DNA of 5,853 bases. It comes from an uncultured Treponema sp. GTDB taxonomy: Bacteria > Spirochaetota > Spirochaetia > Treponematales > Treponemataceae. Below the pieces are notes generated by a model. The model saw nothing but the letters and a program-made list of their open reading frames with translations, ran no database searches and had not been told where the DNA came from. Shown here piece after piece: positions 1 through 5,853 of this stretch (its first letter is position 1; each line of letters opens with the position of its first letter). The DNA is taken from positions 1-5,853 of the forward strand of contig CAMAFU010000127.1 of assembly GCA_945833725.1 (NCBI GenBank). The letters run 5' to 3'. The translations under genes and the position numbers were made by a program.

Positions 1-52
1 TCTGCTTTTCAATTTCCCGGGGAACTTCTGCCTCACCCTTGATTTTGCCCAT
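1..52 (-). CDS. Possible 5' end of an unrecognised gene, cut by the left edge
   Basis: Reading leftward from an ATG at 52-50, the frame stays open to the window edge and gives MGKIKGEAEVPREIEKQ, a charged, protein-like sequence rich in E and K. The same frame is also open upstream through the GC-rich repeat back to a TAA at 202-200, so a start further upstream (for example TTG at 88) cannot be excluded. No Shine-Dalgarno sequence is visible before the ATG. The orientation matches the aldehyde dehydrogenase, whose stop codon lies 142 bp upstream, so it could be the next gene on that transcript. I do not recognise the protein and infer no function. It could be merely an open frame within or beside the repeat. 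Confidence 0.3.
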   Translation of the reverse strand, partial: MGKIKGEAEVPREIEKQ

Positions 53-139
53 GCGTTCGGCTATGGAGCCCCAGCGAAGCTGTTCCAAAGCGTAGCGGTG
101 GAATGGAGCGTAAGCGGAACGGCGGAAGACCCGACGTAG

Positions 140-160
140 CGAGTTTGCAAAGCAAACTCG
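140..160. repeat. Perfect 9-bp hairpin with AAA loop
   Basis: CGAGTTTGC at 140-148 is the exact reverse complement of GCAAACTCG at 152-160, around the three-base loop AAA. It lies inside repeat copy A and downstream of the aldehyde dehydrogenase stop codon. On the minus-strand transcript it is followed by CTACGTCGGG and not by a U tract, so it is not a standard intrinsic terminator. It could still stabilise the 3' end of the mRNA. Confidence 0.8.
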
Positions 161-164
161 GTAA

Positions 165-179
165 GCAACCGCAGGTTGC
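165..179. repeat. Perfect 6-bp hairpin with 3-base loop
   Basis: GCAACC at 165-170 pairs exactly with GGTTGC at 174-179 around the loop GCA. It sits five bases from the 9-bp hairpin, giving two adjacent stem-loops between the aldehyde dehydrogenase stop and the rest of the repeat. No U run follows it on either strand. Confidence 0.7.
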
Positions 180-194
180 GGCGAACGCCCGTTT

Positions 195-1574
195 TTATTT
201 TAAGAATATGTGCAGGATTTTTTCTTTTAATTTTGAGTAAGGCTGGTAGCGCAGGAACAGGTCGATCCAAGTTTTTTTGTCTACAATGCTTTTTTTGTGG
301 GAAAATGTGTCGAATCCGATTTTTCCGTGATAAGCTCCCATTCCGCTTTCGCCTACTCCGCCGAACCCCATATTGTTTGTTGCCAGATGTATTATGCAGT
401 CGTTTATGCAGCCTCCGCCAAAACTGAATTCCGCCGTAAGTTTTTCTGCAAGTTTTTTATTCTGTGTATAAATGTAAAAAGCCAGCGGTTTTTGTTTTTC
501 TGAAAGCATTCCGTATATTTGTTCGTTTGAATTAAATGTTAAAACTGGAAGAACGGGTCCGAAAATTTCTTCCTGCATTACAGGATCTTGCCATGTAACC
601 CCGTCCATAACTGTAGGCTCAATTTTTAAAGAAGCAGAATCTGACTTTCCTCCCACAATAACCTTTTCTTTTTGCATAAGATTTACAAGTCTTTCAAAGT
701 GTTTTTGGTTTATTATTTTTCCGTAATTTTCGTTTGCAAGGGGATTTTCGCCAAACTGTGCCTTTATTTCGCTTTTTACGGCAGCCAGAAATTCATTTTT
801 TACTGATGAATGACAGAGAATATAGTCTGGAGCCACGCAAGTTTGTCCGCAGTTCAGGAATTTTCCCCATACAATCCGTTTTGCCGCAAGGCTTGCTTTT
901 GCACTGCTGTCTATGATGCAGGGAGATTTTCCGCCTAATTCTAGTGTTACGGGAGTTAAATGTTCTGCAGCATGACGCAAAACTTCCTTTCCCACAACCT
1001 GACTTCCTGTAAAGAAAATATAGTCGAATTTCTGTTCCAGCAAACAGGAATTTTCTGCTCTTCCTCCAGTTACCACGGAAACATATTCGCTTTTAAAGCA
1101 CCGGGAAATTATTTTTTCGATTATTCTGCTTGTTTCCGGAGAGTAAGCGCTAGGCTTTAATATACATACATTTCCTGCGGCTATTGCATCAACAAGGGGA
1201 TCCATTGTAAGAAGAAACGGATAATTCCATGGACTCATTATTAAAACAGAACCGTAGGGAGAACTTTTTACAAAACTTTTTGCGGCAAAATTGGAAAGCG
1301 GCGTTGAAACTTTTTTGTCTTTTGCAAAGTTTTTTGTGTGCTTTATCATGTAGGAAATTTCTGTAAGAACAAGTCCCACTTCGCACATAAAACCTTCTGT
1401 AGCACTTTTGCCTAAATCCTTTGTAAGGGCGCTACATATTTCTTCACAGCTATTTTTTACTTCCTGATAAAGTTTTTTTAGCGCTTCAATTCTAAAATTG
1501 ACCGGCAGAGTTGCATTTGTTTTAAAAAACTGCCTCTGGTTTTCTATAATTGATTTTATCTGTTCTTCAGTCAT
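195..1574 (-). CDS. NAD(P)-dependent aldehyde dehydrogenase, class 3 (ALDH3-like)
   Basis: This 459-residue soluble enzyme is expected to oxidise an aldehyde to the free carboxylic acid with NAD(P)+. The catalytic set of the ALDH superfamily is complete: N117 in SPWNYP, general base E212 in LELGGKSP and nucleophile C246 in NCGQTC. FTGS (188-191), EEIFGP (335-340) and the C-terminal GFGGVGESGMG block (403-413) are also present. The length, the GQTCVAPDY signature and the spacing of the catalytic residues, each three later than ALDH3A1 N114/E209/C243 as I recall that protein, point to the class 3 branch rather than CoA-acylating enzymes. The ATG at 1574 was chosen because GAGG/AGGA lies just upstream and ALDH3-like homology begins there; an upstream ATG at 1622 would add 16 unrelated residues. 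The start overlaps the alcohol dehydrogenase stop as ATGA, implying one operon and coupled translation. The substrate is unknown. The C-terminus lacks a clear membrane anchor. Confidence 0.95.
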   Translation of the reverse strand: MTEEQIKSIIENQRQFFKTNATLPVNFRIEALKKLYQEVKNSCEEICSALTKDLGKSATEGFMCEVGLVLTEISYMIKHTKNFAKDKKVSTPLSNFAAKSFVKSSPYGSVLIMSPWNYPFLLTMDPLVDAIAAGNVCILKPSAYSPETSRIIEKIISRCFKSEYVSVVTGGRAENSCLLEQKFDYIFFTGSQVVGKEVLRHAAEHLTPVTLELGGKSPCIIDSSAKASLAAKRIVWGKFLNCGQTCVAPDYILCHSSVKNEFLAAVKSEIKAQFGENPLANENYGKIINQKHFERLVNLMQKEKVIVGGKSDSASLKIEPTVMDGVTWQDPVMQEEIFGPVLPVLTFNSNEQIYGMLSEKQKPLAFYIYTQNKKLAEKLTAEFSFGGGCINDCIIHLATNNMGFGGVGESGMGAYHGKIGFDTFSHKKSIVDKKTWIDLFLRYQPYSKLKEKILHIFLK

Positions 1575-2767
1575 TTTTCCTTTACCTCGTAATAAAATTT
1601 TTCCAGTTCCCGGGCATTCCATTCAACAGGAACAGGATAAAGGGGATTTGCTTCTTTGTCGGCTCGTTTTGCAAGAAGAGGAATGTCTTCTTCCTTTATG
1701 CCCTTTAATGTTTTTGGAATTCCCATTTTTTCGTTAAGTTCATAAATTCTGCCGATGAATTTTCTGGCAGCAGTTTCTTCTGTTTCCGTTTTTGAACACA
1801 ATCCTGCTCCAACAGCCAGCTTTTTTAGTTTTTTGTAAACAGCGTTTCCGTAGGCTTCAAGTACAACCGGAAGAAGAACGGAATTTGCCAATCCGTGAGG
1901 AATATTATAAGCCCCTCCCAAAGAATGAGCCACCGCATGAACATAACCTACATAGGAGCGGGAAAAGGCATTGCCCGCCATATTTGATGCAATAAGCATG
2001 TTTCTTCTGGCTTTTTCGCTGTAACCGTTGTTGTACGCCGTTTCAATGTTTTCAAAAATAAGTTTTACGGCCTGAACAGCCCACAGCCTTGTTTGTTTTG
2101 TTGTAGAACGCCCGATGTACGCTTCTACCGCATGAGTAAGGGCATCCATTCCAGTTGTTGCCGTAAGGGATTTTGGAAGCGTAAATGTTACTTTAGGGTC
2201 AAGAACAGCAACTTTTGGAATAAGAGGAAAATCGTTTATGGGATATTTATAACGGGTTTTATCGTCGGTAATTACGGCAGCCAGAGTAACTTCGCTTCCT
2301 GTACCGGCAGTTGTAGGAATTGCCGCAATAAACGGAAGTTTTTTTCTGACTTTTAAAATGCCTTTAAGCTGGGAAAGGTTCTTTTTTGGATGAACGGTCT
2401 TTACCCCCACAGCCTTGGCACAGTCCATAGAAGAACCGCCTCCAAAAGCAATAAGAGCCTGACAGTTCTGACTTCTGTAACATTCAAAAGCTTCTTCCAC
2501 ATTAGAAACCGTCGGATTAGGTTTAGTTTTGTCGTACACGGCACATTCAATTCCACATTCAGGCAAAAGTTCCTCCAGCGACGAAGTAAGTCCCCTAAGC
2601 TGAGAATCGGTAATAAGAAGAACTTTTTTAATTTTTTGTTCCGAAAGCACAGAAGGCAACTCTTCTATAGAAGAAATTATTTTCGGCTGCCTGTAAGGAA
2701 GAAAAGGAAGGGCAATTCTAAAACAAACCTGAAACGCCCGGCAATAAATTTTTTTTAAAATATTCAT
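1571..2767 (-). CDS. Iron-containing (group III) alcohol dehydrogenase
   Basis: This 398-residue enzyme is expected to interconvert an alcohol and an aldehyde with NAD(P)(H). The coenzyme-binding GGGS (109-112) with D115 and the TTAGTGSEVT block (152-161) are present. The four metal ligands are D208 and H212 in GMDALTHAVEAY, H277 in HAVAHSLGG and H291 in IPHG. The 4- and 14-residue spacings match those of the FucO family (D196/H200, H263/H277 from memory). H281 matches the extra conserved histidine. The first 25 residues are basic, aromatic and hydrophobic (KKIYCRAFQ to LPFLPYRQP) and precede the usual family start; they could form an amphipathic helix. The ATG at 2767 has GGAT six bases upstream; an ATG at 2851 would run through the promoter and is rejected. 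It is the first gene of the operon and ends in an ATGA overlap with the aldehyde dehydrogenase. The substrate cannot be told. Confidence 0.94.
   Translation of the reverse strand: MNILKKIYCRAFQVCFRIALPFLPYRQPKIISSIEELPSVLSEQKIKKVLLITDSQLRGLTSSLEELLPECGIECAVYDKTKPNPTVSNVEEAFECYRSQNCQALIAFGGGSSMDCAKAVGVKTVHPKKNLSQLKGILKVRKKLPFIAAIPTTAGTGSEVTLAAVITDDKTRYKYPINDFPLIPKVAVLDPKVTFTLPKSLTATTGMDALTHAVEAYIGRSTTKQTRLWAVQAVKLIFENIETAYNNGYSEKARRNMLIASNMAGNAFSRSYVGYVHAVAHSLGGAYNIPHGLANSVLLPVVLEAYGNAVYKKLKKLAVGAGLCSKTETEETAARKFIGRIYELNEKMGIPKTLKGIKEEDIPLLAKRADKEANPLYPVPVEWNARELEKFYYEVKEK
1578..1588 (-). promoter_or_regulatory. Ribosome binding site of the aldehyde dehydrogenase
   Basis: The minus strand reads GAGGTAAAGGA followed by AAA and the ATG at 1574-1572. 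GAGG lies 10 bases and AGGA 3 bases before the start. The site lies inside the last codons of the upstream alcohol dehydrogenase and fixes the start at 1574 rather than 1622. Confidence 0.7.
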
Positions 2768-2773
2768 ATTTTT

Positions 2774-2777
2774 ATCC
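2774..2777 (-). promoter_or_regulatory. Ribosome binding site of the alcohol dehydrogenase
   Basis: GGAT on the minus strand lies six bases before the ATG at 2767-2765. It is short but correctly spaced, and it supports this start over the upstream ATG at 2851. Confidence 0.5.
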
Positions 2778-2784
2778 GTATTAA

Positions 2785-2820
2785 CTGACAATATGACAAA
2801 ATATGTAAAACTGTCAATAT
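2785..2820. promoter_or_regulatory. Candidate operator: two 10-bp near-identical repeats at the dehydrogenase promoter
   Basis: CTGACAATAT (2785-2794) and CTGTCAATAT (2811-2820) differ at one base and are 26 bp apart. One overlaps the -10 region and the other the -35 box. Because TGACA and TGTCA are reverse complements, the outer arms also form an inverted repeat (2786-2790 with 2812-2816). A further TGACA lies at 2794-2798. This could be a regulator site, but the right copy shares its bases with the -35 consensus, so part of the similarity may be due to the promoter itself. Confidence 0.35.
2788..2817 (-). promoter_or_regulatory. Predicted sigma-70-type promoter of the dehydrogenase operon
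   Basis: On the minus strand a perfect -35 box TTGACA occupies 2817-2812. The -10 box is imperfect: TATTGT at 2793-2788 after an 18-base spacer, or CATATT at 2795-2790 after 16 bases, each matching four of six. With the first choice, transcription would start near 2781, leaving a leader of about 14 bases that holds the ribosome binding site. A strong -35 with a weak -10 would suit an activated or repressible promoter, which is an inference. Confidence 0.5.
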
Positions 2821-2860
2821 CCACTTTTACACTTCTGGGCGTATCCCTCATTTTCGCTTT

Positions 2861-2955
2861 GCTGCAATGCGGGTCGGGTGTTCCAGAGTTCCGCTACCGC
2901 TTCATCCGCCTTTGGCGGACGGTTCCCGCTCTTCCACCCCCTTACGCATTTAATC
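2861..2955 (+). repeat. GC-rich dispersed repeat element, copy B
   Basis: This stretch is 62 of 100 GC in 2861-2960 by hand count, between AT-rich promoter regions. Its core 2873-2910 aligns with the reverse complement of 97-135 at about 30 of 39 columns with one gap. It contains a perfect hairpin at 2905-2919. No convincing gene is present, and frames through it look low-complexity. It fills most of the divergent gap without covering either core promoter. Together with copy A it brackets the dehydrogenase operon in inverted orientation. The ends are approximate. Confidence 0.6.
2905..2919. repeat. Perfect 6-bp hairpin with 3-base loop in repeat copy B
   Basis: TCCGCC (2905-2910) and GGCGGA (2914-2919) pair exactly around TTT. 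Read in the same element orientation as copy A, the loop is AAA, as in the 9-bp hairpin there, but the stem sequence and its place relative to the shared core differ. No U tract follows, so it is not a clear terminator. Confidence 0.7.
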
Positions 2956-2963
2956 CCGGCTTA

Positions 2964-2991
2964 TTGATTACATGTCTTTTTATTGTATAAT
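2964..2991 (+). promoter_or_regulatory. Predicted promoter of trkA-trkH, placed for a leaderless mRNA
   Basis: A perfect -10 box TATAAT at 2986-2991 follows a -35-like TTGATT (2964-2969, four of six) after a 16-base spacer. Only six bases (2992-2997) separate the -10 box from the trkA ATG at 2998, so the usual start of transcription falls on or next to that A. No Shine-Dalgarno sequence lies in the interval. Confidence 0.65.
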
Positions 2992-2997
2992 CAAATT

Positions 2998-4410
2998 ATG
3001 AAAATCGTAATTGTTGGTGCAGGTTTTACCGGAATTCAGCTGGCAAAAAGGCTTGTAAACGGTAAAAATGATGTTGTTTTAATCGATAACGACGACGGTG
3101 TCGTAAGGCACGCTTTCAATAATCTTGACTGCAAGGTAATAAAGGCAGAAGGCAACAACCTTGATGTGCTGGAAGAAGCCGGCATAAAAAATGCAGATGC
3201 CCTTGTGTGCGTTACATCCAGCGACGAAGTAAACATGATTACATGTTCCCTTGCCGATGCCGTCTATCCAGACATTACAAAAATTGCCCGTGTCCGCAAT
3301 TACGCATATTATGTAGACACCTCTGTTCAAAAAGCAAAAAACCTCCGGCCAATTTACGGAGTAGACTATATGATTCACCCGGATGTAGAGGCCGCCGAAG
3401 CCATAGCAAATGCAGCAAATCACGGAGCCGTAACGGATGTAATGCCTTTTGGCAGCGACTACGAACTTATAAGAATAACTGTGGAAAAAGGCAGCCGCCT
3501 GGAAAACCAGAAAGTAACAAGCTTAAGGAAAATTACCGACAGACCGGCTCTTGTTGCTTACATCGAAAGCCGTGGCGAAACAAAACTTCCCAGCGGAGAA
3601 ACTGTCTTTAAGGCAGAAGACTGTATAGGAGTTTTGGTTTTAAAACAGGACATTTCGGAATTTTTAAAACTGTGCGGTTCAAACCTTAAAGAAATAAAAA
3701 AAATTGCAATCATCGGAGCCGGCAGGGTTGGAACCATTGTTGCCGAAAAGATGATTGAGCGCAAATCAAATTTCATCACCCGGTTTTTAAAAAAAGAAGG
3801 AAACCCTACCAGAGAATTCTGCATAATCGACACAGACGAAAATCTTGCAAAAGCTGCAGCAGAAAAATTTTCCAAGATAAAGGTTTTTTGTGCCGATGCA
3901 ACGGAAGAAAGTTTTGTGGAAGAAGAAGGTATAGACAAATACGACCTTGCAATCTGTACCACTCCAAATTACGAGCTGAACATCGTCATGGCCGCCTACT
4001 TTGAATCCATCGGCATAAAAAACAGCATTGCCCTTGTGCAGAACAACGCCTTCGGAGAAATCGCCCGGAAAATCGGCATAGAAGTTGCAGTTCCTGTCCG
4101 GGACACAGTTGTAGATTCCATTATGAGTCACTTAAAAGGCAAAACTGTAACCGGCGTGCATACAGTCAATGACGGTTCTTTGGAAATAATGGAAATAAAA
4201 ATTCATCAGAAAAGCCCTGTAAACGGCTGCCAGCTCCGGGACATTGCGGAAAACGGCAGGTTCCTTGTAATGATGATTCAAAAAAACGGTACAGACGAAA
4301 ATTTTATTCCCATAGGAAGCACAAAACTTGAAACAGGGGACGAAGTTGTAATGATTGTAAAGGCAGAAGAAAGCCAGCATGTCCTTGAAAAATTCGGAGC
4401 GGAACAGTAA
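2998..4410 (+). CDS. trkA: Trk potassium uptake system NAD-binding regulatory protein TrkA
   Basis: This 470-residue cytoplasmic protein has two tandem RCK modules, each an NAD-binding Rossmann domain (TrkA_N) plus a TrkA_C domain. Module 1 has G7-A-G9-F-T-G12, with acidic D30 at the end of the second strand, and its C domain spans about 150-220. Module 2 has G240-A-G242-R-V-G245 with D278, and its C domain spans about 382-460. In the family, TrkA binds NAD(H) or other nucleotides and gates the TrkH pore. Module 2 carries a basic insertion of roughly 16 residues (about 256-271) relative to E. coli TrkA as I recall it. An in-frame TTG at 2983 is rejected because it lies inside the promoter and would add five residues before the natural MKIVIVGAG start. 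The ATG appears to be the first codon of a leaderless mRNA. trkH begins directly after the stop. Confidence 0.95.
   Translation: MKIVIVGAGFTGIQLAKRLVNGKNDVVLIDNDDGVVRHAFNNLDCKVIKAEGNNLDVLEEAGIKNADALVCVTSSDEVNMITCSLADAVYPDITKIARVRNYAYYVDTSVQKAKNLRPIYGVDYMIHPDVEAAEAIANAANHGAVTDVMPFGSDYELIRITVEKGSRLENQKVTSLRKITDRPALVAYIESRGETKLPSGETVFKAEDCIGVLVLKQDISEFLKLCGSNLKEIKKIAIIGAGRVGTIVAEKMIERKSNFITRFLKKEGNPTREFCIIDTDENLAKAAAEKFSKIKVFCADATEESFVEEEGIDKYDLAICTTPNYELNIVMAAYFESIGIKNSIALVQNNAFGEIARKIGIEVAVPVRDTVVDSIMSHLKGKTVTGVHTVNDGSLEIMEIKIHQKSPVNGCQLRDIAENGRFLVMMIQKNGTDENFIPIGSTKLETGDEVVMIVKAEESQHVLEKFGAEQ
4396..4403 (+). promoter_or_regulatory. Ribosome binding site of trkH within the end of trkA
   Basis: GGAGCGGA lies in the last trkA codons, with GGAG 11 bases and GGA 7 bases before the trkH ATG. 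This contrasts with trkA, which has no such site. Confidence 0.5.
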
Positions 4411-5847
4411 ATGCAGACGATTTTTGTTTTTGTAAGGATTTTTGCAATAATTCTTTCCATAATTGGAACATCCTTCCTGCTTCCAGTTGCTGTGGCTTTT
4501 TTTTACGGTGAATACAGCGCAATTCTTCCCTTTTTAATTCCAATGGCTGCCTCATGGATTTTTGGAGCGGCTTTTTATTTTCCCGGCAAAAAAACTCCTG
4601 TAAAACTGGGAACAAAGTCTGTTTTTGTTTTTGTAAGTTTTGCCTGGATTGCCATAAGTTTTTTTGGTGCCATTCCTCTTTATGCCGGTGGCTGGATTGG
4701 CGACTTTACCAGTGCGGTTTTTGAGGCAGTAAGCGGTTTTACCACAACGGGAGCCACAGTCCTTGCAGATGTGGAAATTCTTCCCCGCTCTGTAAATTTG
4801 TGGCGTATGGAAATGCACTGGCTTGGCGGCATGGGAATAATCGCCCTTACAACAGCGGTGCTTCCTTTGCTTGGCGTAGGCGGTTTTGCCCTGGTAAAGG
4901 CGGAATCCACCGGGCCTGAAAAAGGCAAAATTACTCCGAAAATGGCAAATACTGCAAAAGCCCTGTGGGGAATTTACCTTGCACTTACAATTTTGCAGAC
5001 AGTTATCCTTATGTTCTGCGGAATGGATTTTGTAGATGCCCTTTCCCACACTTTTTCAACCCTGGGAACAGGCGGATTCAGTTCAAAAAATGCAAGCATC
5101 GGCGGCTTTAATTCCCTTTCTGCGGAAATAGTCTGCACGGTTTTTATGTTTCTGGCCGGGGTAAATTTCAGCCTGTATTTTTATGCCATTACAAGAAAAT
5201 TCAGCGAATTAAAGAACAACAGCGAGTTTAAGGCGTATATTTCGATTTTTGTAACTGTAATAATCTGCCTTGCCCTTTCTCTTGTAAGATATTACGGAGG
5301 TTTTGAAAAAGCCTTAAGATACGCCTCTTTTCAGGTTGCTTCCATAATGACCACCACCGGCTTTGTTACGGCGGATTTTTTGCAGTGGCCGTCTGTAAGC
5401 CAGTTTTTTATCTTCCTGCTGTTTTTTATTGGCGGATGTTCCGGTTCAACTGCAGGAAGCTTTAAGGTTATCCGCTGGGTAATCCTTGCAAAAAAAGCCC
5501 GGGTCGAAATGCTCAAGATGATTCATCCCCACGGAGTTTTTACGGTGCGGGTAAACGGTTCTGCCGGCCGGGAAGATTTGGTTTTGAACATTGCCTCTTT
5601 TGTGTTCGTGTATTTTTGCCTTGCCTTTATTTCAACATTTGCCGCAACCCTGGGCGGAATTCCGCTTTTTGAATCCTTTACGGCAAGCCTTTCCATGCTG
5701 GGAAACATCGGCCCTGCCTTCGGTCCGTTTGCCGACTACGGGTGGATACCGACTTTCTTAAAGTGGATTTTCAGCTTTATGATGATTGCCGGCCGTCTGG
5801 AAATATACAATCTGATTATCCTTTTTACAAAAGATTTCTGGAAATAG
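4411..5847 (+). CDS. trkH: Trk potassium uptake system membrane pore subunit TrkH
   Basis: This 478-residue inner-membrane protein is close to the usual TrkH length (483 in E. coli, from memory). It shows the four membrane-pore-membrane repeats of the TrkH/KtrB/HKT superfamily. The pore loops are SGFTTTGAT (108-116), STLGTGGFS (216-224), SIMTTTGF (311-318) and LGNIGPAFG (430-438), each with its filter glycine (G114, G219, G317, G434). HWLGGMGIIAL (136-146) and GGCSGSTAGSFKVIR (341-355, with the conserved arginine and the region that forms the gating loop in TrkH) are hallmarks. It should conduct K+ into the cell under control of the TrkA encoded just upstream. The ATG follows the trkA TAA with no gap, so translation is probably coupled and the subunits are made together. 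The gene is complete, ending in TAG; only six bases follow, so the operon's end cannot be seen. Confidence 0.96.
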   Translation: MQTIFVFVRIFAIILSIIGTSFLLPVAVAFFYGEYSAILPFLIPMAASWIFGAAFYFPGKKTPVKLGTKSVFVFVSFAWIAISFFGAIPLYAGGWIGDFTSAVFEAVSGFTTTGATVLADVEILPRSVNLWRMEMHWLGGMGIIALTTAVLPLLGVGGFALVKAESTGPEKGKITPKMANTAKALWGIYLALTILQTVILMFCGMDFVDALSHTFSTLGTGGFSSKNASIGGFNSLSAEIVCTVFMFLAGVNFSLYFYAITRKFSELKNNSEFKAYISIFVTVIICLALSLVRYYGGFEKALRYASFQVASIMTTTGFVTADFLQWPSVSQFFIFLLFFIGGCSGSTAGSFKVIRWVILAKKARVEMLKMIHPHGVFTVRVNGSAGREDLVLNIASFVFVYFCLAFISTFAATLGGIPLFESFTASLSMLGNIGPAFGPFADYGWIPTFLKWIFSFMMIAGRLEIYNLIILFTKDFWK

Positions 5848-5853
5848 TGCGCC

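Larger units (their letters stand above)
53..190 (-). repeat. GC-rich dispersed repeat element, copy A
   Basis: This stretch is much richer in GC than the genes (61 of 100 bases in 91-190 by hand count). Its core, 97-135, aligns on the minus strand with 2873-2910 on the plus strand at about 30 of 39 columns with one gap. Shared blocks in order are GTCGGGT, TTCC, GTTCCGCT, CGCT, CAT and CC. It also holds two perfect hairpins (140-160 and 165-179). It lacks stop codons in more than one frame, for example minus-strand 199 to 1 and plus-strand 2 to 136, as GC-rich repeats often do. There is no transposase. It looks like a non-coding dispersed repeat. The boundaries are approximate, since they are drawn from base composition and the partial alignment only. 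Confidence 0.6.

Noticed and set aside
130..190. Intrinsic terminator after the aldehyde dehydrogenase
   Set aside because: The hairpins are perfect, but neither is followed by a run of T on the minus strand, so a standard rho-independent terminator is not supported.
61..270. A 69-codon minus-strand frame spanning repeat copy A and the aldehyde dehydrogenase end
   Set aside because: It overlaps the conserved C-terminus of the dehydrogenase in another frame and then reads the GC-rich repeat; there is no ribosome binding site or recognisable domain.
2768..2851. Longer alcohol dehydrogenase start at 2851
   Set aside because: It would place the TTGACA box and the ribosome binding site inside the gene, and the added 28 residues do not resemble the family.
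2998..3000. A potassium or c-di-AMP riboswitch ahead of trkA
   Set aside because: The predicted transcription start leaves no leader, and the upstream DNA shows no riboswitch-like architecture, only the repeat and its small hairpin.
3207..3611. A 134-codon plus-strand frame inside trkA
   Set aside because: It is out of frame with an intact TrkA, and its product is an arginine-, cysteine- and lysine-rich translation typical of a shifted frame.
4552..5049. A 165-codon frame antisense to trkH
   Set aside because: It lies wholly opposite a fully conserved TrkH region, and its translation is lysine- and cysteine-rich with no domain; it is a shadow of the real gene.

Overview
The window holds two gene pairs pointing away from each other, with a regulatory and repeat-rich gap between them. 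Moderate GC (I counted 24/60 in the first 60 bases of trkA), many runs of A and T, and the GC-rich intergenic repeats suggest a host-associated spirochaete of the Treponema type. That assignment rests on general resemblance and is not proven by a marker gene.

Left half, minus strand: an iron-dependent alcohol dehydrogenase (1571-2767) is followed by a class-3-type NAD(P)-dependent aldehyde dehydrogenase (195-1574). Their stop and start codons overlap as ATGA, so they are almost certainly co-transcribed and translationally coupled. Together they could interconvert an alcohol, its aldehyde and the free acid, in fermentation or aldehyde detoxification. The substrate cannot be read from the sequence. 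Downstream lies a GC-rich repeat with tandem perfect hairpins (about 53-190), then the possible start of another minus-strand gene that runs off the left edge (1-52).

Right half, plus strand: trkA (2998-4410) and trkH (4411-5847), with no base between them, encode the cytoplasmic NAD-binding regulatory subunit and the membrane pore subunit of a Trk-type potassium uptake system. All key motifs of both proteins are intact.

The 230-bp gap (2768-2997) carries a promoter for each direction and a GC-rich repeat (about 2861-2955). This repeat is related, in inverted orientation, to the one beyond the aldehyde dehydrogenase, so the two copies bracket the dehydrogenase pair. The trkA promoter has a perfect TATAAT box whose expected transcription start falls on the A of the trkA ATG, and no Shine-Dalgarno sequence is present. 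trkA is therefore probably read from a leaderless mRNA. I see no tRNA, rRNA, CRISPR array or transposase gene, and no classical intrinsic terminator. The most interesting points are the leaderless start, the bracketing repeats with their variable hairpins, and the near-identical 10-bp repeats at the dehydrogenase promoter.
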